A DNA stretch of 64,000 nucleotides, taken from contig NC_064831.1 in assembly GCF_024166365.1 (NCBI RefSeq), positions 30,928,768-30,992,767 on the forward strand, in the 5' to 3' direction. This DNA comes from Elephas maximus indicus (lineage: Eukaryota > Chordata > Mammalia > Proboscidea > Elephantidae). The stretch's first letter is position 1, and the number at the start of each line of letters is the position of its first letter. The translations under genes were made by a program, and so were the position numbers. Below are positions 59,001 to 59,637 of the stretch, in pieces. The notes under the pieces are model-generated. The model saw only the letters and a list, made by a program, of their open reading frames with translations. It did not search any database and had not been told where the DNA came from.

Positions 59001-59637
59001 CCAGGGAGACTCAGGCAGAGGTAGGGTCCCACTGGGAAAAAGTCACAGAGCCAGATATTGGCAGAGATGTCTAAGTTAGAAACAGAAGCGCCAATTAGCC
59101 AAGAGCATGGTCATGATCAAATAACCGTGTCCACAGTTATGTCTGCTCACACCCCTAGATGCTGATGATTGAATTCTAAACTACAGTGAGAAGGCACCTC
59201 CAGATCCTTTGTGGGTGTGAACAAAACAGGCTATTGACAGCATGCCAGGACCACAAACTCCTGAGGGAAAACAACACATGGGAGATTTTTTAAAAGGGGG
59301 GAAAACGGCAATGTGGCATCTATTCATAGAGAATCGGATTTGAGTTAATTAAAGGAGGGAACCCCCCAGCTCCATCTGGTTCTCTCCACAGCAGCTCTGG
59401 GGAGAGACATCAGGGCTGGAGCTCGGGATTCTTCCTTGGCATTCGTGAATTTCTGCCTCAGGGATCAAACACAAAATCCAACTGACGTTTGTTTCTGAAA
59501 TTGCGTACTGGACACTGTTGGCTTCCTGTTTATTTTCTCTTGAGTCGCCCCCATAGTGGAGTGACCCGCTCTCGATAGCTTCTTGGAAACATATACCGTT
59601 GTTCTGTTTTCACAGTGACAGTGAATCCCAAAGCTGA
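8015..59637 (+). CDS. TMEM154: TMEM154, whole gene (seven coding exons joined)
   Basis: Joining 8015-8078, 35376-35636, 35726-35764, 41750-41777, 43044-43129, 45202-45259 and 59616-59637 gives 558 nt: 185 codons plus TGA. Residues 1-22 look like a signal peptide. Residues 23-73 form a short acidic, Ser/Thr-rich ectodomain with one N-glycosylation sequon (N62-S-T). Residues 75-99 are a strongly hydrophobic single helix, followed by a basic stop-transfer patch (KRKRTKK, 102-108). The rest is a cytoplasmic tail with an acidic stretch (132-152). The helix, [12 protein letters not shown], the E-D-T-P-S-V-M-E-I block and LPTLKEEKE match what I know of mammalian TMEM154 (human form about 183 residues). 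Molecular function is not established. From the literature, ovine TMEM154 variants alter susceptibility to a sheep lentivirus, and human variants have been linked to asthma. Every splice phase is consistent and no frame break is seen, so the gene looks intact. Confidence 0.95.
9467..9663 (-). mobile_element. AfroSINE-type SINE, antisense, 12-bp target-site duplication
   Basis: Antisense copy ending GTGCTGCCAGGGCTCC. TAACACTATCAC is repeated perfectly at 9455-9466 and 9664-9675. Confidence 0.96.
9825..9966 (+). mobile_element. L2 LINE relic, first segment
   Basis: TATCTGATTATGTGACTCTC, AAACCTTCAGCTGCTCCTCA and GCCCTTTAGGCTGTC follow the L2 3' region consensus order. The SINE at 9967-10150 interrupts it. 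Confidence 0.75.
9967..10150 (-). mobile_element. AfroSINE-type SINE, antisense, inserted in L2
   Basis: It is flanked by CAGCTCTCTCT (9956-9966) and CAGCTCCCTCT (10151-10161), a 10/11 target-site duplication. It splits an L2 element. Confidence 0.9.
10162..10489 (+). mobile_element. L2 LINE relic, second segment
   Basis: It continues the L2 with TCCCTGAAGTCTCTTCCCCA, CTGTGAGCACCTTGAGGAC and GTAAGGGCTCAGCATAAAT. Its final few bases reappear after the nested cassette, at about 12995-13025. Confidence 0.75.
10590..12650 (-). mobile_element. L1 LINE, 5'-truncated, inserted in a SINE
   Basis: A poly-T run at the left (the antisense poly-A tail) is followed by about 1 kb of L1 3' UTR. Then comes an uninterrupted reverse-strand frame (11585-12514) encoding the C-terminal part of L1 ORF2, including the C-terminal Cys-rich segment ([18 protein letters not shown]). 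A further piece ([20 protein letters not shown]) follows in another frame up to the truncation point. TCCATAGGGTTTTT at 10576-10589 and 12651-12664 is the target-site duplication. The long open frame suggests it is younger than the other L1 pieces here. It lacks the promoter, ORF1, endonuclease and reverse transcriptase core, so it cannot move. Confidence 0.95.
12720..12887 (-). mobile_element. AfroSINE nested in another AfroSINE
   Basis: Full antisense copy (CCACTGCCGTCGATTCGATT to GCCACCAGGGTTTC). The perfect 13-bp duplication AAGGCACCTCTAC lies at 12707-12719 and 12888-12900, both inside the host SINE. Confidence 0.96.
14158..14190 (+). mobile_element. short AfroSINE body fragment, sense
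   Basis: Only AAATCAGCCACTGAAAACCC and TGTGGAGCACA remain, a piece of the SINE body without head or tail. Confidence 0.7.
14215..14432 (+). mobile_element. MIR SINE, near full-length relic
   Basis: GCCAGGCACCGTTCTAAACA, TATTAACTCATGTAATTCTC, CCCAAGCTCACACAGCTAAG and a tail GCTCTAACCATACACTGTAC follow the MIR consensus in order. Confidence 0.9.
15707..15882 (-). mobile_element. AfroSINE-type SINE, antisense
   Basis: A-rich left end, then TTGTTGCCATAGAGTTGATT through GTGCCACCAAGGCT. TGAGAAAG at 15699-15706 and 15883-15890 is a candidate 8-bp duplication. Confidence 0.95.
15913..15988 (+). mobile_element. very short L1 3'-end insertion
   Basis: About 47 bp of L1 3' end (CTTGATTTGTAAACTTTCAC, then TTAAAGCACAATAAAAATTA), a poly-A run and GAAA repeats. 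A perfect 12-bp duplication TGGGCAAAGCCA lies at 15901-15912 and 15989-16000. The match extends several bases left with one mismatch. Confidence 0.93.
16139..16322 (+). mobile_element. AfroSINE-type SINE, sense, internal deletion of the head
   Basis: GGAGTCCCTAGGTGGTGCAA then jumps to CCACCCAGAGGTACCTCAGA. The B-box segment (normally GGTTCGAAC) is missing. Body and tail are complete, with a TTGTTTTTGG end. Confidence 0.93.
16410..17373 (-). mobile_element. L1 LINE 3' UTR insertion, antisense
   Basis: A poly-T run, then AAGTGAAAGTTTACATATCA and about 950 bp that parallel the 3' UTR of the L1 at 10590-12650 (same order of CCCCCTAATGAG, AATGGTTCCTGTC, GTTCTCTGTTGTGCTCCCTG). GTAGACCCAAAC (16398-16409) and GTAGGTCCAAAC (17374-17385) are a 10/12 target-site duplication. 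It has no coding part. Confidence 0.93.
17583..18099 (+). mobile_element. LTR-like interspersed repeat (family not assigned)
   Basis: It runs from TGTCTTAGGCTGGGTTCTCT to ATTAACCATCACA. The TG...CA ends suggest a solitary LTR, but clear flanking duplications are not seen. The first about 220 bp recur at 37354-37575. It carries no coding sequence. Confidence 0.55.
18115..18660 (+). mobile_element. old L1 (L1M-type) ORF2 3' relic
   Basis: TCTGGAGAACAACTTAGCAA, GTACTCCTAGGAATATATTC and GGAAACAACCTAAATGTCTA are the diverged C-terminal ORF2 region of ancient L1. Many stops; a poly-A stretch sits inside at about 18305. Confidence 0.85.
18680..18904. mobile_element. DNA-transposon relic (hAT-type)
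   Basis: CAGCAAACTAAGACCCACGG, GCCAAATCC at one end and AAAATATTTACTCTCTGGCC, AAAAGTTTGCCAACCCCTG at the other match a familiar mammalian element with short terminal inverted repeats. Family name not assigned. Confidence 0.75.
19068..19440 (-). mobile_element. old L1 3' region relic, antisense
   Basis: TTGAGGTATAATTTACATAC, AAAATTCATCCTTTTCAGG and TTCTTTCACTTGGCATAAAG follow the antisense ancient L1 3' region. Confidence 0.8.
19645..19789 (-). mobile_element. AfroSINE-type SINE, antisense, with target-site duplication
   Basis: Well-preserved copy ending CACTGCGCCACCAGGGCTCC. CCTGAGTCACCA (19633-19644) and CCTGAATCACCA (19790-19801) flank it. Confidence 0.96.
19844..19860. repeat. TTTA simple repeat
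   Basis: Four to five TATTTATT units; short microsatellite. Confidence 0.8.
19880..20915 (+). mobile_element. L2 LINE 3' region relic
   Basis: It has the L2 order: TGCCAAGCTCTTTTGGGCCA, TCTGGAATGCCTTTCCCTGC, GAAGATTTCCTAAATCTCCC, TGGGAGGCAGGGTCTGGTCT, then ATAGTGCCCGGCACAGAACA and a GAATGAA end. The part before about 20340 is less certain. No frame is preserved. Confidence 0.75.
21152..21367 (+). mobile_element. AfroSINE-type SINE, sense
   Basis: GGTCCCTGGGTGGCGCGAAT (A-box), GTGATTCGAACGC (B-box), body and a CAACTCAATGGCACCAGACA tail. GTAGAGAA at 21144-21151 and 21368-21375 is a candidate 8-bp duplication. Confidence 0.95.
21975..22178. mobile_element. palindromic MITE-like DNA transposon
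   Basis: The left arm (GGTTGCCAGATTTAGC, ATACAATTTCAGATAA) is the inverted counterpart of the right arm (TTATCTGAAATTCAAATTTA, ATCCTGTATTTTATCTAG). This is a non-coding terminal-inverted-repeat element, old and diverged. Confidence 0.7.
22613..22771 (-). mobile_element. AfroSINE-type SINE, antisense
   Basis: A-run, then AAGCCCTACTACTGAGTTGA to TATGCCACCAGGGTTTC. The flanking TCCAGAA (22606-22612, 22772-22778) may be the duplication. Confidence 0.94.
23370..23455 (-). mobile_element. AfroSINE fragment, antisense, internally deleted
   Basis: CCATGGGTTTTCCAAGGC, GGAAGCAGACAGCAGG and CACTGCACCACCAGGGCTCC remain; both the left part and part of the head are missing. Confidence 0.85.
23525..23588. 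repeat. alternating poly-T and poly-A tracts
   Basis: Two runs of 12-14 T flank A-rich runs within about 60 bp, giving a simple inverted repeat. Probably decayed retroposon tails; source not identifiable. Confidence 0.6.
23660..23859 (-). mobile_element. AfroSINE-type SINE, antisense, 11-bp target-site duplication
   Basis: Full copy of the longer subtype (CAAGGCTGTAAACCCTTATG, GGAAGCAGACTGCCACATCC). TTTAGTAATGA is perfectly repeated at 23649-23659 and 23860-23870. Confidence 0.97.
24689..24887 (-). mobile_element. AfroSINE-type SINE, antisense
   Basis: ACCCTATGTGTATCAAAG variant, ending TTTGCACCACCCAGAGACT. CTGACCCTT at 24680-24688 and 24888-24896 is the duplication. Confidence 0.95.
25042..25375 (+). 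mobile_element. L1 LINE 3'-end insertion, sense
   Basis: Only L1 3' UTR: GATTAGACAAAAAATAG, GGGAACCCAGGGTGGAAAGG, GCAACCAATGTCACAAAACA, CATCTAAAGCACAATAACAA, then A-rich. TTATGCAGATTTTT (25028-25041) and TTATGTAGATTTTT (25376-25389) form a 13/14 duplication. Confidence 0.92.
26150..26290 (+). mobile_element. MER5-type DNA transposon relic
   Basis: CTGGAATCATCTGAGGAAC, CTTTTAAGAAATATTTTTGC and CACTGAGAACAGG fit MER5. First of three MER5 relics within about 1.1 kb, all in the same orientation. Confidence 0.65.
26341..26527 (+). mobile_element. MER5A DNA transposon, interrupted at its 3' end
   Basis: CAATGGTTCTCGAAGTATGG, CCAGCAGCATCAGCATCATC and GACCTACTGAATCAGAAAAG match MER5A closely. Its last bases (GGAGAACTACTGGCTT) appear after the SINE that follows. 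Confidence 0.92.
26528..26703 (-). mobile_element. AfroSINE-type SINE, antisense, in the MER5A end
   Basis: GACTCAACTCCAACTCATGG through GTTTGCACCACTCCAAG. Part of the middle (the CAGGCCTTTCTT segment) is deleted. Confidence 0.93.
27043..27222 (+). mobile_element. MER5-type DNA transposon relic
   Basis: TTTTCAAACATGGCCGCACA, GGAGTCATCTGGATCACTG and CCCCAGGTGATTCTAATGTG are MER5 hallmarks. Confidence 0.8.
27254..27317 (+). mobile_element. AfroSINE 3' tail only, sense
   Basis: CCTATAGGGTCGCTATGAG, TCGGAATCGACTCAACAGCA and a GGTTTGGTTTTGGTTTGG tail; strongly 5'-truncated. Confidence 0.85.
27547..27821 (+). mobile_element. RTE LINE 3' fragment, sense
   Basis: It carries the last about 270 bp of RTE: CTCACATACTTTGGGCATGT, GGACATCATGCTTGTTAAA, AAAGAGAAGACCCTCAAAG, GCGCAGGACTGGGCAGTGTT and a CTCCTAACAAAAACAACAAC tail. 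Confidence 0.93.
28888..29120 (+). mobile_element. MIR-like SINE relic
   Basis: GTGCCTGGCATTCTATGG, AAGCATTTTCACGTTTATTG, CTGTGGGACAAGCAGGGCAG and CCCATGGCTAGTGAGGGCAG keep the MIR order with strong divergence. Confidence 0.65.
29167..29753 (+). mobile_element. L1 LINE 3' UTR insertion, sense
   Basis: L1 3' UTR including an internal A-run (about 29360), GAGTGTGTGGCCCCTAGACA, CCAAAGGTTAGATGGGCCCA, CTGTAAACTTTCACCTAAAG and a poly-A/AAG tail. AAGAAACACTCCT (29154-29166) and AAGAAATGCTCCT (29754-29766) flank it (11/13). Confidence 0.9.
30657..30864 (-). mobile_element. AfroSINE-type SINE, antisense, 10-bp target-site duplication
   Basis: Longer subtype with GGAAGCAGACTGCCACATC-like segment, ending CACTGCACCACCAGGGCTCC. 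TGCAAGGAGC is perfectly repeated at 30647-30656 and 30865-30874. Confidence 0.97.
30920..31255 (+). mobile_element. possible LINE 3'-end repeat
   Basis: GGGATCGAACTGACAACGG, GAAGAATGTAACCAATGTC, TTTTGCTGGGTATAGTCTC and CAACAACAACATAG resemble a repeat I associate with afrotherian genomes. Neither boundaries nor family could be fixed. Confidence 0.4.
31461..31762 (-). mobile_element. tRNA-Gly-headed composite SINE, antisense
   Basis: Same type as 4746-5089. At the right, GAGGAAATTCTGCCACTGAG and GAACCCTGGTCTC are the antisense A- and B-box regions. CAGGTGGGTGGTGGCTGCAC and CTAGTCTTTCTTAGTATAG are the RTE-5'-like middle. TTAGCTGCCGTGGAGTCTCA is the tail. Confidence 0.88.
31763..31940 (-). mobile_element. 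AfroSINE-type SINE, antisense, abutting the composite SINE
   Basis: TGTTGGTGTGGAGTCAATTC to GATAACAGGGCTCC, with a short deletion near the head. No spacer separates it from the composite SINE on its left. TGTAGAA occurs before the pair (31445-31451) and after it (31942-31948). Confidence 0.92.
32220..32375 (-). mobile_element. MIR relic, antisense
   Basis: GGGATTAAATTAGATAATGC, ATCCTAGAACCTAGCACATG and TAAGCATTTAGTAAATGCCA are the antisense MIR 5' half. Confidence 0.7.
33083..33225 (-). mobile_element. MIR relic, antisense
   Basis: TCTGTGACCTTGGGCACGTC and TAGTTTCCTCATCTGAAAAA are MIR core hallmarks in antisense. Confidence 0.85.
33504..33612. repeat. 46-47 bp tandem repeat, about 2.3 copies
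   Basis: Unit 1 (33504-33550) and unit 2 (33551-33596) share CTAACTCTAACTTAGCTC and AAGTTAGGCC/AAGTTAAGCC starts; a partial third unit (GAGTTAGGCC) begins at 33597. A minisatellite-like duplication in intron 1. Confidence 0.9.
34187..34486 (-). mobile_element. tRNA-Gly-headed composite SINE, antisense
   Basis: TGTTGTTGTAGCGTTAGC tail, TTCCTAGTCCGTCTTAGTTT and CAACATCATAGCAACACATC middle, and GAATCAACCACTGAGCCACC as the antisense A-box end. Third copy of the composite family; internal part resembles RTE 5' sequence more fully than the others. Confidence 0.88.
35376..35636 (+). CDS. TMEM154: TMEM154 coding exon 2 (ectodomain and transmembrane helix)
   Basis: It completes Gly22 and encodes residues 23-108 plus one base of Glu109. 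In order: acidic DEEDPDL segment, Thr/Ser/Ala-rich stretch suited to O-glycosylation, sequon N62-S-T, then the helix running from about residue 75 ([20 protein letters not shown]) and the basic KRKRTKK patch. Acceptor TTTTTCCACAG|GT, donor AAAG|GTAAAT. The ectodomain is the most divergent part relative to other mammals as I remember them; the helix is near-identical. Confidence 0.97.
35637..35725 (+). other. TMEM154: TMEM154 intron 2 (89 bp)
   Basis: Very short phase-1 intron, GTAAAT to CTTCTACACAG. It contains no stop in the exon 2 frame. If retained, the frame would run through it and on to a stop at 35777-35779, replacing the cytoplasmic tail. Confidence 0.95.
35726..35764 (+). CDS. TMEM154: TMEM154 coding exon 3
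   Basis: 39 nt completing Glu109 and encoding [12 protein letters not shown] (residues 110-121) plus the first base of Tyr122. This is the membrane-proximal cytoplasmic segment, rich in Ser and Gln. The donor ACAT|GTGAGT is strong. Confidence 0.97.
35964..36169 (+). mobile_element. AfroSINE-type SINE, sense
   Basis: GAGTCTCTGGGTAGCGCAAA head through GATGGCAACTAACAACAAAA tail. ACCATCTTTGT (35953-35963) and ACCACTTTTGT (36170-36180) are a 9/11 duplication. It lies 200 bp downstream of exon 3. Confidence 0.95.
36611..36648 (+). mobile_element. 38-bp AfroSINE tail micro-insertion
   Basis: Only GGGTCACTATGAGTCGGAAT, then CAGCTCGATGGCAATGGG, remains. TTCTAGATCCA (36600-36610) and TTCTAGGTCCA (36649-36659) flank it, a 10/11 target-site duplication. 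Confidence 0.85.
37091..37153 (+). mobile_element. AfroSINE 3' tail only, sense
   Basis: AATGAGTCGGAATTGACTCA, ACGGCAACGGG and a GGTTTGGTTTTGGTTTGG tail. No clear flanking duplication. Confidence 0.85.
37354..37575 (+). mobile_element. LTR-like repeat, 5' part, second copy
   Basis: TGTCTTAGGCTGAGTTCTCT, GTCCCAAGTCTGTGGGTCAG and GGAGGCTTCTCCTGACTCAC parallel 17583-17830. It contains a short GA run (about 37405). It stops where the next SINE begins; the 3' half is absent. Confidence 0.6.
37576..37729 (-). mobile_element. AfroSINE-type SINE, antisense
   Basis: CCCATTGCCATCGAGTCGTT to AACACCAGTGTTTCC. It joins the LTR-like repeat directly. Confidence 0.95.
38038..38203 (-). mobile_element. AfroSINE-type SINE, antisense
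   Basis: TAGTTGCCGTCAAGTTGATT through CTTAGCAGCTGAGCACATTG; the outermost head bases are lost. Confidence 0.92.
38480..39080. other. GC-rich intronic segment, possible regulatory element
   Basis: Locally GC- and CpG-richer than its surroundings and free of recognised repeats. It contains AAGTAATTGGTCT (homeodomain-type ATTA core) at about 38910 and TGTTGCCATGACGG (RFX X-box half-site-like) at about 38972. The open frames on both strands (for example the reverse frame 38679-39131) reflect composition. Regulatory function is a guess from composition and motifs. Confidence 0.3.
39332..39359. repeat. GT run followed by long G run
   Basis: Five GT units, then six G, one C, nine G. A simple repeat on the plus strand with possible G-quadruplex character. 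Confidence 0.75.
40070..40310 (-). mobile_element. L2 LINE 3'-end relic, antisense
   Basis: TTCAATAAATATTTACTGGG, TGTTTACCACGTGCCAAG, CACAATGAACAGGGCAGAC and GGAGTTTACAATCTAGTAG are the antisense L2 3' end. A G-run (about 40142-40156) sits within it. Confidence 0.85.
40329..40509 (-). mobile_element. AfroSINE-type SINE, antisense
   Basis: AATTGGGTGCCGTCTAGTCT, AACCCTGTGTGTGTTAGAAT and GTTAGCAGCCAAACGTGTTA; head truncated. Confidence 0.92.
41224..41441 (+). mobile_element. AfroSINE-type SINE, sense
   Basis: GTAGTCCCTGGGTGGTGCAA, TTTGGAGGTTTGAGCCCACC, CTACTTCTGAAAAATCAGCC and a tail with an extra GGCGGGCACTATGACTTGG. Confidence 0.95.
41750..41777 (+). CDS. TMEM154: TMEM154 coding exon 4 (28-nt microexon)
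   Basis: It completes Tyr122 and encodes ELGSENVK (123-130) plus two bases of Val131. Acceptor TATTCTCTTTTAG, donor GT|GTAAGT (strong). It is identified by its phase and by agreement with the ELGSENVKV segment of mammalian TMEM154. Skipping would shift the frame. Confidence 0.95.
42220..42306 (+). promoter_or_regulatory. predicted G-quadruplex cluster in intron 4
   Basis: G runs of 4, 6, 4 and 3 at 42220-42246 with loops of 1, 4 and 5 nt, then about eight more runs of three or more G up to 42306. They lie on the non-template strand, so they would also occur in the nascent RNA. Whether they form or matter is not known. Confidence 0.5.
42666..42711 (+). mobile_element. AfroSINE 3' tail only, sense
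   Basis: ATGGGGTCGCGAGGAGTCGG, then AATCGACTCGACGGCAACG and a T-run. It is the least diverged tail fragment in the window (CpGs preserved), suggesting youth or protection from CpG decay. Confidence 0.88.
43044..43129 (+). CDS. TMEM154: TMEM154 coding exon 5 (acidic cytoplasmic segment)
   Basis: 86 nt completing Val131 and encoding residues 132-159 plus one base of Ala160: [20 protein letters not shown], then WMSNMNRN. This is the most conserved cytoplasmic block. Its acidic run with a following aromatic could be a docking site, but no known motif is claimed. Donor AACG|GTATGT. Confidence 0.97.
43494..43650 (+). mobile_element. AfroSINE-type SINE, sense
   Basis: CTGGTGGCGTAGTGGTAAAG head, AACCAAAAGGTCGGCAGCC, then GGCAACGGGTTTGGTTTTTG tail. 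It is the exact reverse-strand form of the common antisense subtype here. Confidence 0.96.
43653..43860. mobile_element. palindromic DNA-transposon relic (hAT-like)
   Basis: CTAGCCACATGTGGCTATTT and GTGGCTAGCAGCCACTGTG with GTTGGACAGCACAGG; same family as 7216-7398. It directly follows the SINE tail. Confidence 0.75.
44485..44685 (+). mobile_element. AfroSINE-type SINE, sense
   Basis: CTCCGGCTGGTGCAAATGAT, AAAGGTTGGCGATTCGAACC (intact B-box), GGCCTGGCGATCTGCTTCTG and a CATGGCAACTAACAGCAA tail. Confidence 0.96.
45202..45259 (+). CDS. TMEM154: TMEM154 coding exon 6
   Basis: 58 nt completing Ala160 and encoding residues 161-178 ([18 protein letters not shown]) plus two bases of Ser179. Two cysteines (162, 164) lie in the cytoplasmic tail; human has one here as I recall. 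The donor AAG|GTACTT is weaker than the others in the gene. Confidence 0.94.
45767..45926 (-). mobile_element. AfroSINE-type SINE, antisense, deleted near head
   Basis: AACCAAACCCATTGCGGTGG, AGAAGCAGACTGCCACACCC, GGTGGGTTGCTTAGCACTC. The B-box region is shortened. Confidence 0.93.
46115..49258 (+). mobile_element. RTE (BovB-like) LINE, nearly full-length
   Basis: About 3.14 kb, starting in the RTE 5' region (CCACTTGTCTGTCAGTTTGT) and ending in the RTE 3' tail (CAATGACACCTAACAGCAAC). Pieces of the single ORF can be followed in changing frames: apurinic-type endonuclease (GTWNVRSLN and ILGISELKW at about 46515-46620), a linker (about 47310-47550), reverse transcriptase (YADD codons at 48495-48506) and C-terminal region (48536-48919, 48926-49222). 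Many stops and frameshifts make it dead. AAGTTGTTGGC (46104-46114) and AAATTGTTGGC (49259-49269) form a 10/11 target-site duplication. Confidence 0.95.
49360..49591 (-). mobile_element. AfroSINE-type SINE, antisense, with target-site duplication
   Basis: AACAAGTTGCCTTTGAGTTG to GTTTGTACCACCAAGGGACT. AGAATAAACCTTCA (49346-49359) and AGAGTAAACCCTCA (49592-49605) match at 12 of 14 positions. Confidence 0.95.
49823..50425 (-). mobile_element. RTE LINE fragment, antisense, split by a SINE
   Basis: AAAGGCATCAATTCTTCTGC, CATTGTCCAGCTTTCACATG and TTGTGGATCCAAGTAAAAGG are antisense RTE C-terminal coding. After the SINE at 50104-50255 it continues with TATTGGTCCAGTTGTGAGGA and GTGCTTCAAGTCCTCTTCAC. 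It ends around the catalytic box (about 50396-50408), where the last Asp codon is altered. Both element ends are missing. Confidence 0.93.
50104..50255 (+). mobile_element. AfroSINE inserted into the antisense RTE, 11-bp duplication
   Basis: AACAGTGGTTAAGGG head, CTCCTTGAAAACCCTGTGGG body, ATCGACTTGATGGCAACAGG tail. TATCGTGATGT (50093-50103) and TATCGTAATGT (50256-50266) duplicate RTE sequence on either side. Confidence 0.95.
50690..50825 (-). mobile_element. possible L2 3'-end relic, antisense
   Basis: CACATGCCAGGCATTGTACA, AGTGTCAGCAGTATCCCC and GAGTGGAGGACTTG loosely follow antisense L2. Confidence 0.45.
50865..51567 (-). mobile_element. RTE LINE 3' part, antisense, with 8-bp duplication
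   Basis: It starts with the RTE 3' end (CTGTTAGGTGCCGTCGAGTT). Two reverse-strand frames (50869-51159 and 51208-51504) encode the conserved RTE C-terminal region, for example [23 protein letters not shown] and [18 protein letters not shown] segments. It is 5'-truncated. GTTTTACT at 50857-50864 and 51568-51575 flanks it. It is the best-preserved RTE piece in the window, so probably the youngest. Confidence 0.94.
51985..52065 (+). mobile_element. possible MIR relic
   Basis: CATGTGCCAGATGCCAGGG and CTCGGAGAGGCTAAGTAAC are MIR-like; the middle is deleted. Confidence 0.4.
52808..52997 (-). mobile_element. AfroSINE-type SINE, antisense, with target-site duplication
   Basis: GCTGTTGTCAATTCTGACTC to TACTACCAGGGCTCC, longer subtype. 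GGATAGAAAG (52798-52807) and GGATAGAGAG (52998-53007) match 9/10. Confidence 0.95.
53060..53098. repeat. TG/CG-rich simple repeat
   Basis: Alternating GT, TGCG and CGTG units in a 39-bp tract. Confidence 0.7.
54050..54255 (+). mobile_element. AfroSINE-type SINE, sense, 9-bp duplication
   Basis: GTTCCCTGGGTGGTGCAAGT head, GATTGGTGGTTCAAAACC, then GGAGTCGGAATAGACTTGAC tail. TACCAGGCC is repeated at 54041-54049 and 54256-54264. Confidence 0.96.
54695..54876 (+). mobile_element. AfroSINE-type SINE, sense
   Basis: GAAGAGTCCCTGAGTGGTGC head with a deletion, GAAGTCGAATCCAGCC, ACTTCTGAAAAATCAACC and a CCAGCAACTGGTTTTTT tail. Confidence 0.95.
54895..55112 (+). mobile_element. MIR SINE relic
   Basis: TGTGCTGGGTCTATAGCATG, TATTATTATTCATGTTTTAC, TCAAGGTCGCACAACATAG and TCCTGTGCTCTTATCTGC follow MIR in order. 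Confidence 0.88.
55181..55377 (-). mobile_element. AfroSINE cluster member 1 of 5, antisense
   Basis: AACCAAACCCACTGCTGTCC to CTTGGTGCCACCCAGGA. It is the leftmost of five consecutive antisense copies. Confidence 0.93.
55391..55595 (-). mobile_element. AfroSINE cluster member 2 of 5, antisense
   Basis: TGTTGTTATTAGCTGCATGG to TTGCTACCCAGGCTCC. ACCAACATT sits at its left (55383-55391) and ACCAACACT at its right (55599-55607), suggesting a duplicated target. Confidence 0.93.
55612..55777 (-). mobile_element. AfroSINE cluster member 3 of 5, antisense, 13-bp duplication
   Basis: Well-preserved copy ending CTACGCCACCAGGGCTGC. ACCAACACTAAAA is perfectly repeated at 55599-55611 and 55778-55790. 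Confidence 0.97.
55795..55960 (-). mobile_element. AfroSINE cluster member 4 of 5, antisense
   Basis: A-rich left end, CCCGTTGCCATCAAGTTGAT to CTGCACCACCAGGGCCAC. Only about 5 bp beyond the duplicated target of member 3 separate the two. Confidence 0.95.
56038..56195 (-). mobile_element. AfroSINE cluster member 5 of 5, antisense
   Basis: CCAAACCCACTACCACCAAG to CTACGCCACCAGGGTTTCC. ACAACAAAAAAA precedes it (from 56025) and follows it (56196-56207), consistent with insertion into an A-rich target. Confidence 0.95.
56556..57690 (+). mobile_element. old L1 (L1M-type) ORF2 3' relic
   Basis: AACAGCCTGAAACAGACTCC, AGTGTGGGAGAGGATGTGGG, GCACACACTGGGACC, GGAAATAGCCTCAATGTATA, CAATGAAATGCTATGTAGCC and CATAATATGATCCCATTTTT follow the ancient L1 3' coding region and UTR. 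Highly AT-rich with many stops. Confidence 0.85.
58134..58158. repeat. (AC)n microsatellite
   Basis: Twelve AC units, uninterrupted; a likely length-polymorphic marker. Confidence 0.95.
58226..58352 (+). mobile_element. AfroSINE-type SINE, sense, both ends lost
   Basis: TTTTGAGCCCACCCAGAGGC to ATATGGGGTCACCATGAGTT. Its last bases are part of the tandem duplication that follows. Confidence 0.92.
58328..58535. repeat. about 103-bp tandem duplication containing a TG repeat
   Basis: Unit 1 (58328-58430) starts CAGAAACATATGGGGTCACC and unit 2 (58431-58535) starts CAGAAACACATGGTGTCACC. Both contain a TATACACAC..CGTG dinucleotide tract, CAATATAT and TTCAAAGTT. After unit 2, GGACACACATGG may begin a third. 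Confidence 0.88.
58719..58933 (-). mobile_element. AfroSINE-type SINE, antisense
   Basis: AGTTGCTCTTGAGTTGGCTC, AACCCCATACGTGTCAAAG and TCTGCATCACTCAGAGACTC. About 680 bp upstream of the last coding exon. Confidence 0.93.
59616..59637 (+). CDS. TMEM154: TMEM154 coding exon 7 (C-terminus and stop)
   Basis: The acceptor TTCTGTTTTCACAG is followed by T|GAC AGT GAA TCC CAA AGC TGA. This completes Ser179 and encodes DSESQS, then stop. The phase fits exon 6 exactly, and the SDSES end agrees with mammalian TMEM154. The two extra residues before TGA are a species-level difference from the human end as I remember it. Only 22 nt of coding sequence identify this exon, so it is less certain than the others. 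Confidence 0.88.

Larger units (their letters stand above)
45260..59615 (+). other. TMEM154: TMEM154 intron 6 (about 14.4 kb)
   Basis: Phase-2 intron, GTACTT to TTCTGTTTTCACAG. It carries three RTE pieces in opposing orientations and many SINEs. Stretches with nothing recognised: 45260-45766, 49606-49822, 50430-50690, 51576-52797 (apart from weak MIR/L2 traces), 53099-54040, 56208-56555, 57691-58130, 58536-58718 and 58934-59615. Confidence 0.88.
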
